Below are positions 1 to 5,748 of a DNA stretch of 5,935 nt, piece by piece. A program made the position numbers and the translations under genes. Under the pieces are notes generated by a model that had not been told where the DNA came from, ran no database searches, and saw only the letters and a program-made list of their open reading frames with translations. The first letter of the stretch is position 1, and the number at the start of each line of letters is the position of its first letter. This DNA comes from Accumulibacter sp. (GTDB lineage: Bacteria; Pseudomonadota; Gammaproteobacteria; Burkholderiales; Rhodocyclaceae), in the NCBI GenBank assembly GCA_003538495.1, contig DPSD01000575.1, positions 1-5,935 on the forward strand. The letters are read 5' to 3'.

Positions 1-192
1 GTTGAGGACTTCCAGACCGACCTTGCCAGCGGCCAACTCGCGCAGGGCGATTACGGTTGGCTTGTCGCGACCACCATCGACCAGCGGGGTGGCCCCGGCG
101 GCGAGCTGACGGGCGCGGTAGGTCGCCGCCAGGGTCATCTGAAAACGATTTGGAACGCGATGCAAACAGTCGTCTACGGTCACTCGTGCCAT
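1..192 (-). CDS. rpoZ: RNA polymerase omega subunit, 3' end missing
   Basis: This is the N-terminal 64 residues of the omega subunit, which binds the beta' C-terminal region and assists RNA polymerase assembly; the C-terminus lies beyond the left edge. The protein starts [18 protein letters not shown] and continues with a [10 protein letters not shown] segment and a [11 protein letters not shown] segment, which match the conserved omega N-terminal helices of E. coli RpoZ as I remember it. The ATG at 190-192 is preceded by a good AGGGAGA ribosome binding site. It lies 20 bases downstream of the gmk stop on the same strand, the usual gmk-rpoZ arrangement in proteobacteria, so the two are almost certainly cotranscribed. 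In many relatives spoT follows, but that would be outside the window. Confidence 0.95.
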   Translation of the reverse strand, partial: MARVTVDDCLHRVPNRFQMTLAATYRARQLAAGATPLVDGGRDKPTVIALRELAAGKVGLEVLN

Positions 193-212
193 GCAAATAT
201 CTCCCTGGATAA

Positions 213-821
213 TCAGCGCATTGTTGCGAACAGGATGGAATGTCGCTGACGCTGGGCGGAGTAACGAAGCCGCGTCGCGCGAACCACTGCCAATAGATCG
301 TGCAGCGCACGCTGCAACTCGTCATTGATAATAACATAGTCGAATTCCACCATATGCCGCATCTCTTCGCGTGCCGCGGCGACGCGGCGAGCGATCGTTT
401 CGGCAGTATCCGTCGCGCGCGCGCAAAGCCGGTGCTCAAGCTCGGCGAGTGACGGTGGCAGAAGGAACACGCTGATGGCTGTCGGGAACAGTTCCCGCAC
501 CTGCTGCGCGCCTTGCCAGTCGATCTCGAGGAGCACGTCCTGACCGGCAAGCAAGGCGGCTTCGATGCCGCTTCTTGATGTACCATAGTAGTTGCCATGT
601 ACCTCCGCCCATTCGAGGAAATCACCCTTGCGAACCTTCTCGAGAAAATCCGGCACACCAACGAAATGGTACTCGACACCATCTCGCTCACCCAATCGCG
701 GTGCGCGCGTGCAGTGAGAAATGGACACGCGAATGTCCGAATCGTTCGCCAACAACAACCGCACCAGCGTCGTCTTGCCTGCGCCGGAAGGCGCCGTGAG
801 AATGTAGAGATCTCCAATCAT
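213..821 (-). CDS. gmk: Guanylate kinase
   Basis: Guanylate kinase phosphorylates GMP (and dGMP) to GDP with ATP in the cytosol, an essential step of guanine nucleotide synthesis. The 202-aa product has the P-loop APSGAGKTT at residues 10-18. The GMP-binding segment follows, with S35, R39, R42, the GERDG turn and Y51, then the [15 protein letters not shown] block at 68-82 and the [11 protein letters not shown] block at 99-109. The C-terminal part keeps the lid arginines and the YVIIND strand. Length and order match E. coli Gmk (207 aa). A TTG at 840-842 in the same frame would add seven residues. I chose the ATG at 819-821 because a good promoter has its -10 at 849-854, placing transcription start at about 842-845, so the TTG would be essentially leaderless. 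The ATG has only a weak Shine-Dalgarno sequence. It is first gene of an operon with rpoZ. Confidence 0.96.
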   Translation of the reverse strand: MIGDLYILTAPSGAGKTTLVRLLLANDSDIRVSISHCTRAPRLGERDGVEYHFVGVPDFLEKVRKGDFLEWAEVHGNYYGTSRSGIEAALLAGQDVLLEIDWQGAQQVRELFPTAISVFLLPPSLAELEHRLCARATDTAETIARRVAAAREEMRHMVEFDYVIINDELQRALHDLLAVVRATRLRYSAQRQRHSILFATMR

Positions 822-848
822 GTTTTCGGCCAGTGTGTGCAAGTCACA

Positions 849-876
849 ATTGTACCCGCGCCCCCGGCGCTGTCGA
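849..876 (-). promoter_or_regulatory. Probable sigma-70 promoter of gmk-rpoZ
   Basis: On the minus strand a -35 box TCGACA (871-876) and a -10 box TACAAT (849-854) are separated by 16 bases. Each box matches the sigma-70 consensus at five of six positions. The expected start of transcription is near 842-845, giving an untranslated leader of just over 20 bases before the gmk ATG at 821. The rest of the 224-base gap to the divergent gene at 1046 (822-1045) shows no recognisable gene. Its plus-strand frames are open but the translations are arginine- and cysteine-rich and look non-coding. No convincing promoter for the plus-strand gene was found there. Prediction by eye only. Confidence 0.65.
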
Positions 877-1045
877 CAGGCGACGCCAGCATCAGCGCTG
901 CCACGCGTGCAGGCGCTGCTGCCGAAGCTGTGGCCGAATGACCGAACGGCAGGGGCACGCTCCTGGCGATCATGGGCATGGACGAGCCCGCCGATACCGA
1001 CGAAAATTACGGCTTTGCGATGACCACCCGGCGAGGAGCAAGCGA

Positions 1046-1396
1046 ATGTCCCGATCGAAATGGATGCAGACCAGCGCGGTACTGTTGGCCGTGCAATCGC
1101 TGGCCGGTGCTGCCGTGCCGCTCAAGATCGTCGGTTTTGACGACATGTCGTGCCGTACCTGGTCGGCATCGAAGGACGATGCCGACCAACGTGCGCTCTA
1201 TGTCGCCTGGGTGCGCGGCGTTCTCACCGGTCACAACTACGCCAATCAGAGCCAACAGGTATCGGTCATCTCCAGCGGCACGGTCGAGCAGTACGTGAAT
1301 CGCTACTGCACTGAAAAACCACTCGGCCTGTTCAGTGATGCGGCATTGCGTCTGACTGACCAGTTCTCGGGCCGCAACATGGCGATCACCAAGTAA
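1046..1396 (+). CDS. Small secreted two-cysteine protein, function unknown
   Basis: A 116-aa protein with a Sec signal peptide: basic start with R3 and K5, a hydrophobic stretch at about 9-22, and likely cleavage after LAGA (residue 22). The mature part has exactly two cysteines, C36 and C88, which could form one disulfide in the periplasm. Notable residues are W39, a WVRGVLTGHNYAN helix-like segment (55-67) and a VEQYVNRYCTEKP segment (80-92). The pattern of an early Cys-Trp, a Gly-rich central helix and a late Cys followed by Pro resembles small HdeA/Rap1a-Tai-like secreted proteins, but that family link is only a suggestion. The start is well supported: GAGGAG at 1033-1038 lies seven bases before the ATG. 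The frame is open back to 833 but the upstream translation looks non-coding. The gene diverges from gmk and converges on the lipoprotein gene ending at 1458. Confidence 0.8.
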   Translation: MSRSKWMQTSAVLLAVQSLAGAAVPLKIVGFDDMSCRTWSASKDDADQRALYVAWVRGVLTGHNYANQSQQVSVISSGTVEQYVNRYCTEKPLGLFSDAALRLTDQFSGRNMAITK

Positions 1397-1407
1397 GCGT
1401 AGACCTG

Positions 1408-1437
1408 GCTCCTCGGCAGTGCGCTGCCCGGAGCTTT
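1408..1437 (+). terminator. Candidate Rho-independent terminator between facing genes
   Basis: The sequence GCTCC-TC-GGCAG-TGCG-CTGCC-C-GGAGC at 1408-1434 folds into a hairpin with two five-base-pair stems separated by a small asymmetric internal loop (TC against C) and capped by TGCG. It is followed by TTT at 1435-1437, 11 bases after the stop of the plus-strand gene. The T run is short, so termination strength is uncertain. On the minus strand the same hairpin lies about 24 bases past the lipoprotein stop but has no T run, so two-way function is doubtful. Confidence 0.45.
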
Positions 1438-1457
1438 GCGGCAGGCCAGACGCCGGC

Positions 1458-1697
1458 TCAGTAGCCCCGCTGCTCCTGCTGCTGTTTGCCCTTGATATTG
1501 CCGACCGTTCCGCCAATCACCCCGCCAACTGCTGCGCCGGTCCAACCGCTGCCACCGGAGATTGCCGCAATACCGGCCCCCGCAGCGGCGCCAATCGCCG
1601 CACCGCTGATCGTTCCCTGCTCGCGCGAACTCATGTTGGTGCACCCCGTCGCGGCCAGCGCCGCCGCAAGTGCCACAGCCAATGCAGTTTTTTCCAT
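1458..1697 (-). CDS. OsmB-like glycine-zipper lipoprotein
   Basis: A 79-aa lipoprotein precursor. A short hydrophobic signal with K3 leads to a lipobox-like ATGC ending at C19, the likely lipidated residue. Threonine rather than aspartate follows the cysteine, which in enterobacterial sorting rules favours the outer membrane. The mature part has two glycine-zipper runs: G32, G36, G40, and G54, G58, G62, G66 in strict GxxxG spacing. These are two probable membrane-inserting helices joined by a GGSG turn, followed by a polar glutamine-rich tail (71-79). Order, size and the AAVGGVIGG segment closely resemble E. coli OsmB (72 aa, osmotically inducible lipoprotein B) as I recall it, though orthology is not proven. 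It follows the 127-aa gene by 12 bases. Its ribosome binding site (GGGAGAAG) lies in that gap, just after the upstream TAA, so translational coupling is likely. Confidence 0.85.
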   Translation of the reverse strand: MEKTALAVALAAALAATGCTNMSSREQGTISGAAIGAAAGAGIAAISGGSGWTGAAVGGVIGGTVGNIKGKQQQEQRGY

Positions 1698-1709
1698 CTC
1701 GCTTCTCCC

Positions 1710-2093
1710 TTACTTGGTCTTGGGTAGTGCAGGCACCACCATTTCGAACCAGATGGTCTCGACCACCGGGCGCTGCAAGCGCTCGGGGTGCGCCGCGTAC
1801 CATTGGTTCAGCGCTTCCAGCACACTACCCAGAGTCTGCTCCTTCATCCCTCTGGCGACACGTGGCGAAAAACCGCCCTCGACAACCAGTGGATTGTCTG
1901 CGTTATATGCTGCCTCGACCTGAACCATATTGGCCAAGCCGACTAGGTAAGCCTTCTTCACGTCTTCGGAGGACTTGATCCAGAGCGTGCCATCGACCAG
2001 CGGCACCTCGACTGCGCCAACAGCACCACAAGTCATCGCCATTGTCACGCACGCGGCAAAGCGAAATTTACGGAAACCAGATCCAATCGTCAT
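1710..2093 (-). CDS. Small secreted protein, function unknown
   Basis: A 127-aa protein with a Sec signal peptide (basic R8, K9, R11; hydrophobic 12-25; likely cleavage after A27 in AVGA). Both cysteines (15, 22) fall in the signal, so the mature protein has none. The mature part is probably helical, with LWIKSSEDVKKAYLVGLANM at 37-56, VEAAYNADNP at 59-68 and LNQWYAAHPERLQRPVVETI at 95-114. Similar secreted hypothetical proteins of this pattern occur in betaproteobacteria to my recollection; no function is known to me. The ATG at 2091-2093 has GGAG eight bases upstream. The 76-base gap to the yjiA-like gene (2094-2169) shows no good promoter or T-tailed terminator, only a weak six-base inverted repeat (CCACGC at 2128, GCGTGG at 2163), so readthrough from the cstA operon is possible. 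It is the first gene of a coupled pair with the glycine-zipper lipoprotein. Confidence 0.8.
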   Translation of the reverse strand: MTIGSGFRKFRFAACVTMAMTCGAVGAVEVPLVDGTLWIKSSEDVKKAYLVGLANMVQVEAAYNADNPLVVEGGFSPRVARGMKEQTLGSVLEALNQWYAAHPERLQRPVVETIWFEMVVPALPKTK

Positions 2094-2169
2094 TTCTTCT
2101 GCTCCAGGACAAGGAGTTTGCAGGCTACCACGCCGCGATGATCATTTGCAGTGGAATTTTCTGCGTGGG

Positions 2170-3240
2170 CTACTGCTCTGCCTTGCCAGGATGGCCTTTA
2201 GCCGCCTCGGCAGCGTTCAGAAACAGGTCGCGTAACCGCGCTTCCGGCAGGCGTTTGCCGATCAGCACGATTCTCGACGTGCGCATCTCCCTGCTCCCCC
2301 AGACTTCACCGTAATCGAAGCCGGCGACGCGCTGGACTCCCTGAAAAATCAGCTTCCGGTCCTCGCCAGGGATTGCCAGGATGCCCTTGTAGCGCAGCAG
2401 ATCGTCGCCCAGTTGGTCGATCAGCGACTGCACGAAAGTGCCGATTCTTTCGAGATCGACTTCCCCGGCTTCGAGCAGGAAAGACGAGATTTCGTCATCA
2501 TGCGCGGCCGGGCGGCGAGACCATCGGACGGCAGCCGGAACCGCCTGCGTCGGCAGCGGCATGAAACGGACAGGGGAAGGGCTGGCGCCGTCGGCCAGCA
2601 GCGAGGCATCGAGATGAAAGCCGCCAATGCCGAGCAGCGAACCCGGCGTGGCGCGACCGTGCTGCAGCGCCTGCTGCGGTGCTCGCGGGTTGATGCGGCG
2701 CAGGCGCTCCGACAGATCGGCAATTGCCTGCGGATCGACGAGGTCGCACTTGGCGAGCAGCAGGCGATCGGCGAAACCGACCTGGCGCTGGACGACGGGG
2801 TGTTGATCGAGCTGTTGCCAGGCGTGCAGCGCATCGACGACGACGACGATGCCGTCGAGCAGGAAGTCGGCGCGCAGTTCGGACGCGGCAAAGAAGGTCT
2901 GCGCGACGGCGCCGGGGTCGGCCAGCCCGGTCGTTTCGATGAGGATCCAGTCGAAGGACAGTTCGCCCGCGGCGCGTTGTGCGGCGAGGTCCTGCAGACC
3001 ACGCACCAGGTCGGCGTTGACCGTACAGCAGACGCAGCCGTTGCTCAGCTCGACGATGGCACCGCGCTGGCGCGAGATGAGCTGGCTGTCGATGTTGACG
3101 GCGCCGAACTCGTTTTCGACGACGGCAAAGCGCACGCCGTCGGCGCGATTGAGCAATTCATTGAGAACGGTGGTCTTGCCGGCACCGAGAAAACCGGATA
3201 GCAGGGTGACGGGCAGTGCTGCGGCGATGGGCTGATTCAT
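2170..3240 (-). CDS. yjiA: YjiA-type COG0523 (CobW-family) GTPase
   Basis: A 356-aa G3E-family GTPase; COG0523 members are metal-binding GTPases proposed to deliver or handle Zn, Co or Ni. Walker A is GFLGAGKTT at residues 16-24, the family metal motif CxCC is C69-V-C71-C72, and ILIETTGLADP at 99-109 follows. The guanine-specificity position reads AKCD (163-166) instead of NKxD; E. coli YjiA has TKTD as I recall it, so a relaxed first residue is normal here. The C-terminal CobW_C domain spans about 250-345, with RYKGIL (283-288) and IFQGVQ (298-303), the latter also found in YjiA. A Pro/Ala/Arg-rich linker at about 219-247 makes it longer than E. coli YjiA (318 aa); it lacks the His-rich metal loop of some relatives. 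The frame is open 53 codons further upstream, overlapping ybdD, but only the ATG at 3238-3240 gives the conserved N-terminus. It has a weak AAGG site close to the ATG. It is the third gene of the cstA operon, 88 bases after ybdD. Confidence 0.93.
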   Translation of the reverse strand: MNQPIAAALPVTLLSGFLGAGKTTVLNELLNRADGVRFAVVENEFGAVNIDSQLISRQRGAIVELSNGCVCCTVNADLVRGLQDLAAQRAAGELSFDWILIETTGLADPGAVAQTFFAASELRADFLLDGIVVVVDALHAWQQLDQHPVVQRQVGFADRLLLAKCDLVDPQAIADLSERLRRINPRAPQQALQHGRATPGSLLGIGGFHLDASLLADGASPSPVRFMPLPTQAVPAAVRWSRRPAAHDDEISSFLLEAGEVDLERIGTFVQSLIDQLGDDLLRYKGILAIPGEDRKLIFQGVQRVAGFDYGEVWGSREMRTSRIVLIGKRLPEARLRDLFLNAAEAAKGHPGKAEQ

Positions 3241-3313
3241 GGACCTTGGACAAGAAGAAGCGAAAGAGAAGGGCCTCGACCGGCGCTCCTCGTCTTCGCA
3301 GAACAATGCTGCG

Positions 3314-3352
3314 GGCCGCACCGGCGGCTCAGCAGCAGCCGCCGGAACGGCC
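3314..3352 (-). promoter_or_regulatory. GC-rich stem-loop spanning the ybdD stop codon
   Basis: An inverted repeat with an eight-base inner stem (CCGGCGGC at 3321-3328 with GCCGCCGG at 3338-3345), a nine-base loop containing the ybdD TGA, a two-by-two internal loop and a five-base outer stem (GGCCG at 3314-3318 with CGGCC at 3348-3352). All 13 pairs are G-C. On the minus strand no T run follows, so it is not a classical terminator. It may act as a partial terminator, RNA stabiliser or processing boundary between ybdD and the yjiA-like gene. The structure is seen in the sequence; the role is inferred. Part of the repeat is constrained by the ybdD C-terminal codons, so chance cannot be excluded. 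Confidence 0.5.
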
Positions 3353-3526
3353 GGCTCCGTAGCGCGCTTCCTGACGATTGCGGAAGAAGTCGGTTTCATT
3401 CATCACCGGCAGTTCGGGATGCGTCGCGCGCATGTGGGCGACATAGGTGCCGTAATCGGGCAGGCCGACCATCAATCTGGCTGCCTGCCCGAGATACTTG
3501 CCGAACCGGGAAAGGTCGTTGAACAA
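3329..3526 (-). CDS. ybdD: YbdD/YjiX family small protein
   Basis: A 65-aa protein of the YbdD/YjiX (DUF466) family, the short partner encoded beside CstA and BtsT transporters; its biochemical role is not established. It has the family hallmarks in order: KYLGQAARLMVGLPDY at 10-25, YVAHMRATHPE at 28-38, FFRNRQEARYG at 47-57 and a C-terminal Cys-Cys pair (64-65). It is the same length as E. coli YbdD as I recall it. The start is TTG at 3524-3526; the N-terminus then aligns exactly with the family (M-F at the start), so I accept TTG. The gap to the cstA stop is only five bases, and the nearest ribosome binding site candidate is AAGG about ten bases upstream inside the cstA end, suggesting translational coupling to cstA. 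The paired cysteines next to a CxCC GTPase gene hint at metal handling, but this is speculation. Confidence 0.93.
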   Translation of the reverse strand: MFNDLSRFGKYLGQAARLMVGLPDYGTYVAHMRATHPELPVMNETDFFRNRQEARYGAGRSGGCC

Positions 3527-3531
3527 GGGGT

Positions 3532-5595
3532 TCAGGCCTTGGCGGTCGGCATTGCCTGGTAGGGCATTTCGCTCGTCGTGACCTTCTGGTCACGCATTGC
3601 CTTCAGACAGGCGATGATCGTGTAGAACAGCATGCTGACCACGACGAAGATGAAAAAGGTCGCCAGCACCGCGTCGAGGTGGTTGTTGAAGACGATCTGC
3701 TGCATCTGCTCAACGCTCTTCGCCGGCGCGAGGATCTCCCCCCTGTCGAGCGCAGCCTGGAACTTGTCGGCGAGTGCCAGGAAACCGATCTTGGGATTGG
3801 CGTGGAAGACTTTCTCCCAACCGGCGGTCAGCGTGCACACCAATAGCCAGCACGCCGGAACGATCGTCACCCAGGCGTACTTCTGCCGCTTCATCTTGAA
3901 CAGGACCACCGTGCACAGCATCAGCGCCACACCGGCCAGCATCTGGTTGGAAATGCCGAACAGCGGCCACAGGCTGTTGATGCCGCCGAGCGGATCGACC
4001 ACCCCCTGGTAGAGGATGTAGCCCCAGGCGGCGACGCAAAGGCCGGTAGCGGTCAGGTTGGCCGGCCAGGAGTTGGTCTGTTTGAAGGACGGCACGAAGG
4101 TACCCAAGAGATCCTGCAGCATGAATCGTCCGGCGCGCGTCCCGGCGTCGCAGGCGGTGAGGATGAACAGCGCCTCGAAGAGGATCGCGAAGTGATACCA
4201 GAAGGCCATCATCGTCTGCCCGCCGAAGACCTGCGAGAAGATCTGGGCCATTCCCACGGCCAGCGTCGGTGCGCCACCGGCTCGCGACAGGATGCTGTTC
4301 TCGCCAACGTCCCTGGCGGTCTGCACCAGCACTTCCGGGGTGATCACGAAACCCCACTGCGAAATCACCTGGGCAGCGCCTTCGACGGTCTTGCCGATGA
4401 CTGCGGGTGGGCTGTTCATCGCGAAGTAGACGCCCGGATCGATGACCGAAGCGGCGACGATCGCCATGATCGCCACGAAGGATTCCATCAGCATGCCGCC
4501 GTATCCGATCATGCGCGCGTTCTTCTCGTTGTCGAGCAGTTTCGGTGTCGTTCCCGACGAGATCAGCGCATGGAAGCCCGAAACCGCACCGCAGGCAATG
4601 GTGATGAAGATGAACGGGAACAGGCTTCCCGACCACGCTGGACCGGTGCCGTCGACGAACTGGGTGACGGCCGGCATGCGCAGGTTCGGTGCGACATAGA
4701 CCATGCACAGCGCCAGACCGACGATGGTGCCGATCTTCAGGAAGGTCGACAGGTAGTCGCGCGGCGCGAGCAGCAGCCAGACCGGCAACACCGAAGCGAC
4801 GAAGCCATAGATGATCAGCATCCAGGTCAGTTGTTTGCCGTTGAAGGTGAACAGCGGAGCCCAGGTGGCGCTCTCCGCCACCTGCCCGCCGACGATGATC
4901 GCCGCGATCAGCAGCACGAAACCGACGATCGAGATCTCGCCAACACGTCCGGGACGGATGAAGCGGTTATAGACGCCCATGAACATGGCGATCGGGATCG
5001 TCGCGGCGACGGTGAAGGTTCCCCACGGGCTTTCGGCGAGCGCCTTGACGACAATCAGCGCGAGTACTGCGAGGATGATCACCATGATCATGAAGGTACC
5101 GAACAGGGCAATGATTCCGGGGACGAAACCCAGTTCGGACTTGATCAGATCGCCGAGCGAGCGGCCGTCACGGCGTGTCGACACGAACAGCACCATGAAA
5201 TCCTGCACCGCGCCAGCGAGGACGACACCGACGATGATCCACAGCGTTCCCGGCAGGTAGCCCATCTGCGCGGCCAGTACCGGCCCGACCAGCGGACCGG
5301 CGCCGGCGATTGCCGCGAAGTGGTGACCGAACAGGATGTACTTGTTGGTGGGAACGTAGTCGAGACCGTCGTTGTGGCGAACAGCCGGTGTCGCCCGTGT
5401 CGGGTCGAGTTGCATGACCCTGTCGGCAATGAACAGGCTGTAATAGCGGTAGGCGACGAGATAGATGGAGACCGCGGCGGTGACTATCCACAAGGCGTTG
5501 ATGGTTTCGCCCCGCGATAGCGCCACGGTGCCGAGGGAGAATACCCCGACCGCCGTCAGGAGCCACCAGATGGCATGTTTGGAAACGATGTTCAC
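3532..5595 (-). CDS. cstA: Carbon starvation protein CstA, inner-membrane peptide/pyruvate transporter
   Basis: A 687-aa polytopic membrane protein of the CstA family. E. coli CstA is induced by carbon starvation and implicated in peptide and pyruvate uptake; paralogue BtsT is a pyruvate/H+ symporter. Many hydrophobic segments run the whole length. From the GTG start, the conserved blocks are NDGLDYVPTNKYILFGHHFA at about 85-104, AGAGPLVGPVLAAQMGYLPG at 107-126, AVQDFMVLFVSTRRDGRS at 129-146, PVWLLLAPRDYLSTFLKIG at 271-289 and GAVSGFHALISSGTTPK at 346-362, with RAGGAPTLAVGM at 438-449 and DAGTRAGRFMLQDLLG at 493-508 after them. The C-terminal part (CTLTAGWEKVF, GFLALADKFQA, VFNNHLDA) matches E. 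coli CstA (701 aa) better than BtsT (716 aa). The start is debatable: ATG at 5620-5622 gives 696 aa but has no clear ribosome binding site, whereas GTG at 5593-5595 has GGAGG four bases upstream and an N-terminus matching E. coli length. I prefer the GTG. It is the first gene of an operon with ybdD and a yjiA-like gene. Confidence 0.96.
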   Translation of the reverse strand: MNIVSKHAIWWLLTAVGVFSLGTVALSRGETINALWIVTAAVSIYLVAYRYYSLFIADRVMQLDPTRATPAVRHNDGLDYVPTNKYILFGHHFAAIAGAGPLVGPVLAAQMGYLPGTLWIIVGVVLAGAVQDFMVLFVSTRRDGRSLGDLIKSELGFVPGIIALFGTFMIMVIILAVLALIVVKALAESPWGTFTVAATIPIAMFMGVYNRFIRPGRVGEISIVGFVLLIAAIIVGGQVAESATWAPLFTFNGKQLTWMLIIYGFVASVLPVWLLLAPRDYLSTFLKIGTIVGLALCMVYVAPNLRMPAVTQFVDGTGPAWSGSLFPFIFITIACGAVSGFHALISSGTTPKLLDNEKNARMIGYGGMLMESFVAIMAIVAASVIDPGVYFAMNSPPAVIGKTVEGAAQVISQWGFVITPEVLVQTARDVGENSILSRAGGAPTLAVGMAQIFSQVFGGQTMMAFWYHFAILFEALFILTACDAGTRAGRFMLQDLLGTFVPSFKQTNSWPANLTATGLCVAAWGYILYQGVVDPLGGINSLWPLFGISNQMLAGVALMLCTVVLFKMKRQKYAWVTIVPACWLLVCTLTAGWEKVFHANPKIGFLALADKFQAALDRGEILAPAKSVEQMQQIVFNNHLDAVLATFFIFVVVSMLFYTIIACLKAMRDQKVTTSEMPYQAMPTAKA

Positions 5596-5605
5596 GATTC
5601 CTCCA
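5596..5605 (-). promoter_or_regulatory. Ribosome binding site deciding the cstA start; possible CsrA target
   Basis: On the minus strand TGGAGGAATC lies directly before GTG (5593-5595). GGAGG at 5600-5604 with a four-base spacer is the only strong Shine-Dalgarno sequence near the gene start. The TGGAGGA stretch also contains two overlapping GGA cores. In E. coli, CsrA blocks ribosome access to the cstA transcript by binding GGA-containing sites over the Shine-Dalgarno region (established knowledge); conservation here is inference. The surrounding bases can fold weakly (TCAC and TCC pairing with GGA and GTGA), placing part of the site in a loop. Confidence 0.5.
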
Positions 5606-5697
5606 GGAGTGAGTTGCGTCATGGCGGCCTGCCACGGCTTCTCGCAAAGTCGCTGTGGCCGTCTCGGGAAACCGGTCGTCGAAGCCTGAGAAATGGC

Positions 5698-5736
5698 TCA
5701 TCGACCAGGCACTGGCAGGAGGTGAAACCTTGGCAT
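5698..5736 (-). CDS. Possible 12-codon leader peptide ahead of cstA
   Basis: A minus-strand ORF encoding MPRFHLLPVPGR starts at ATG 5734-5736 and ends at TGA 5698-5700. It has AGGAG at 5742-5746 with an ideal five-base spacer and ends 102 bases before the preferred cstA GTG. It shows no run of a single amino acid typical of attenuators, but has three prolines in 12 residues. The same bases on the plus strand also give a good Shine-Dalgarno (AGGAGGTGA at 5717-5725) before an 11-codon ORF (5735-5770), so coding on either strand may be chance. No recognised family. Confidence 0.25.
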   Translation of the reverse strand: MPRFHLLPVPGR

Positions 5737-5748
5737 GGTGACTCCTGA

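Noticed and set aside
832..848. CRP-like TGTGA half-site followed by ACACA on the minus strand near gmk
   Set aside because: The spacer is one base short and the second half is imperfect; it overlaps the expected transcription start of a housekeeping gene.
833..1045. Upstream extension of the 116-aa secreted protein to position 833
   Set aside because: The frame is open, but the translation is Arg/Cys/His-rich and would bury the signal peptide. The GAGGAG site fixes the start at 1046.
1303..1803. A 166-codon minus-strand frame across the envelope cluster
   Set aside because: It overlaps three better-supported genes with signal peptides and ribosome binding sites, and its translation resembles nothing.
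2413..3201. A 262-codon plus-strand open frame opposite the yjiA-like gene
   Set aside because: Mirror frame of a GC-rich gene; the minus-strand product carries the full set of GTPase motifs.
3241..3399. N-terminal extension of the yjiA-like gene by 53 residues
   Set aside because: It overlaps ybdD in another frame and has a low-complexity Pro/Ala/Arg-rich sequence. The family N-terminus begins just after the ATG at 3240.
4192..5520. A 442-codon plus-strand open frame opposite cstA
   Set aside because: Its translation is dominated by Asp, Arg, His and Glu, as expected from the complement of a GC-rich membrane protein gene. The opposite strand is an unmistakable CstA, and no ribosome binding site or family match is seen.
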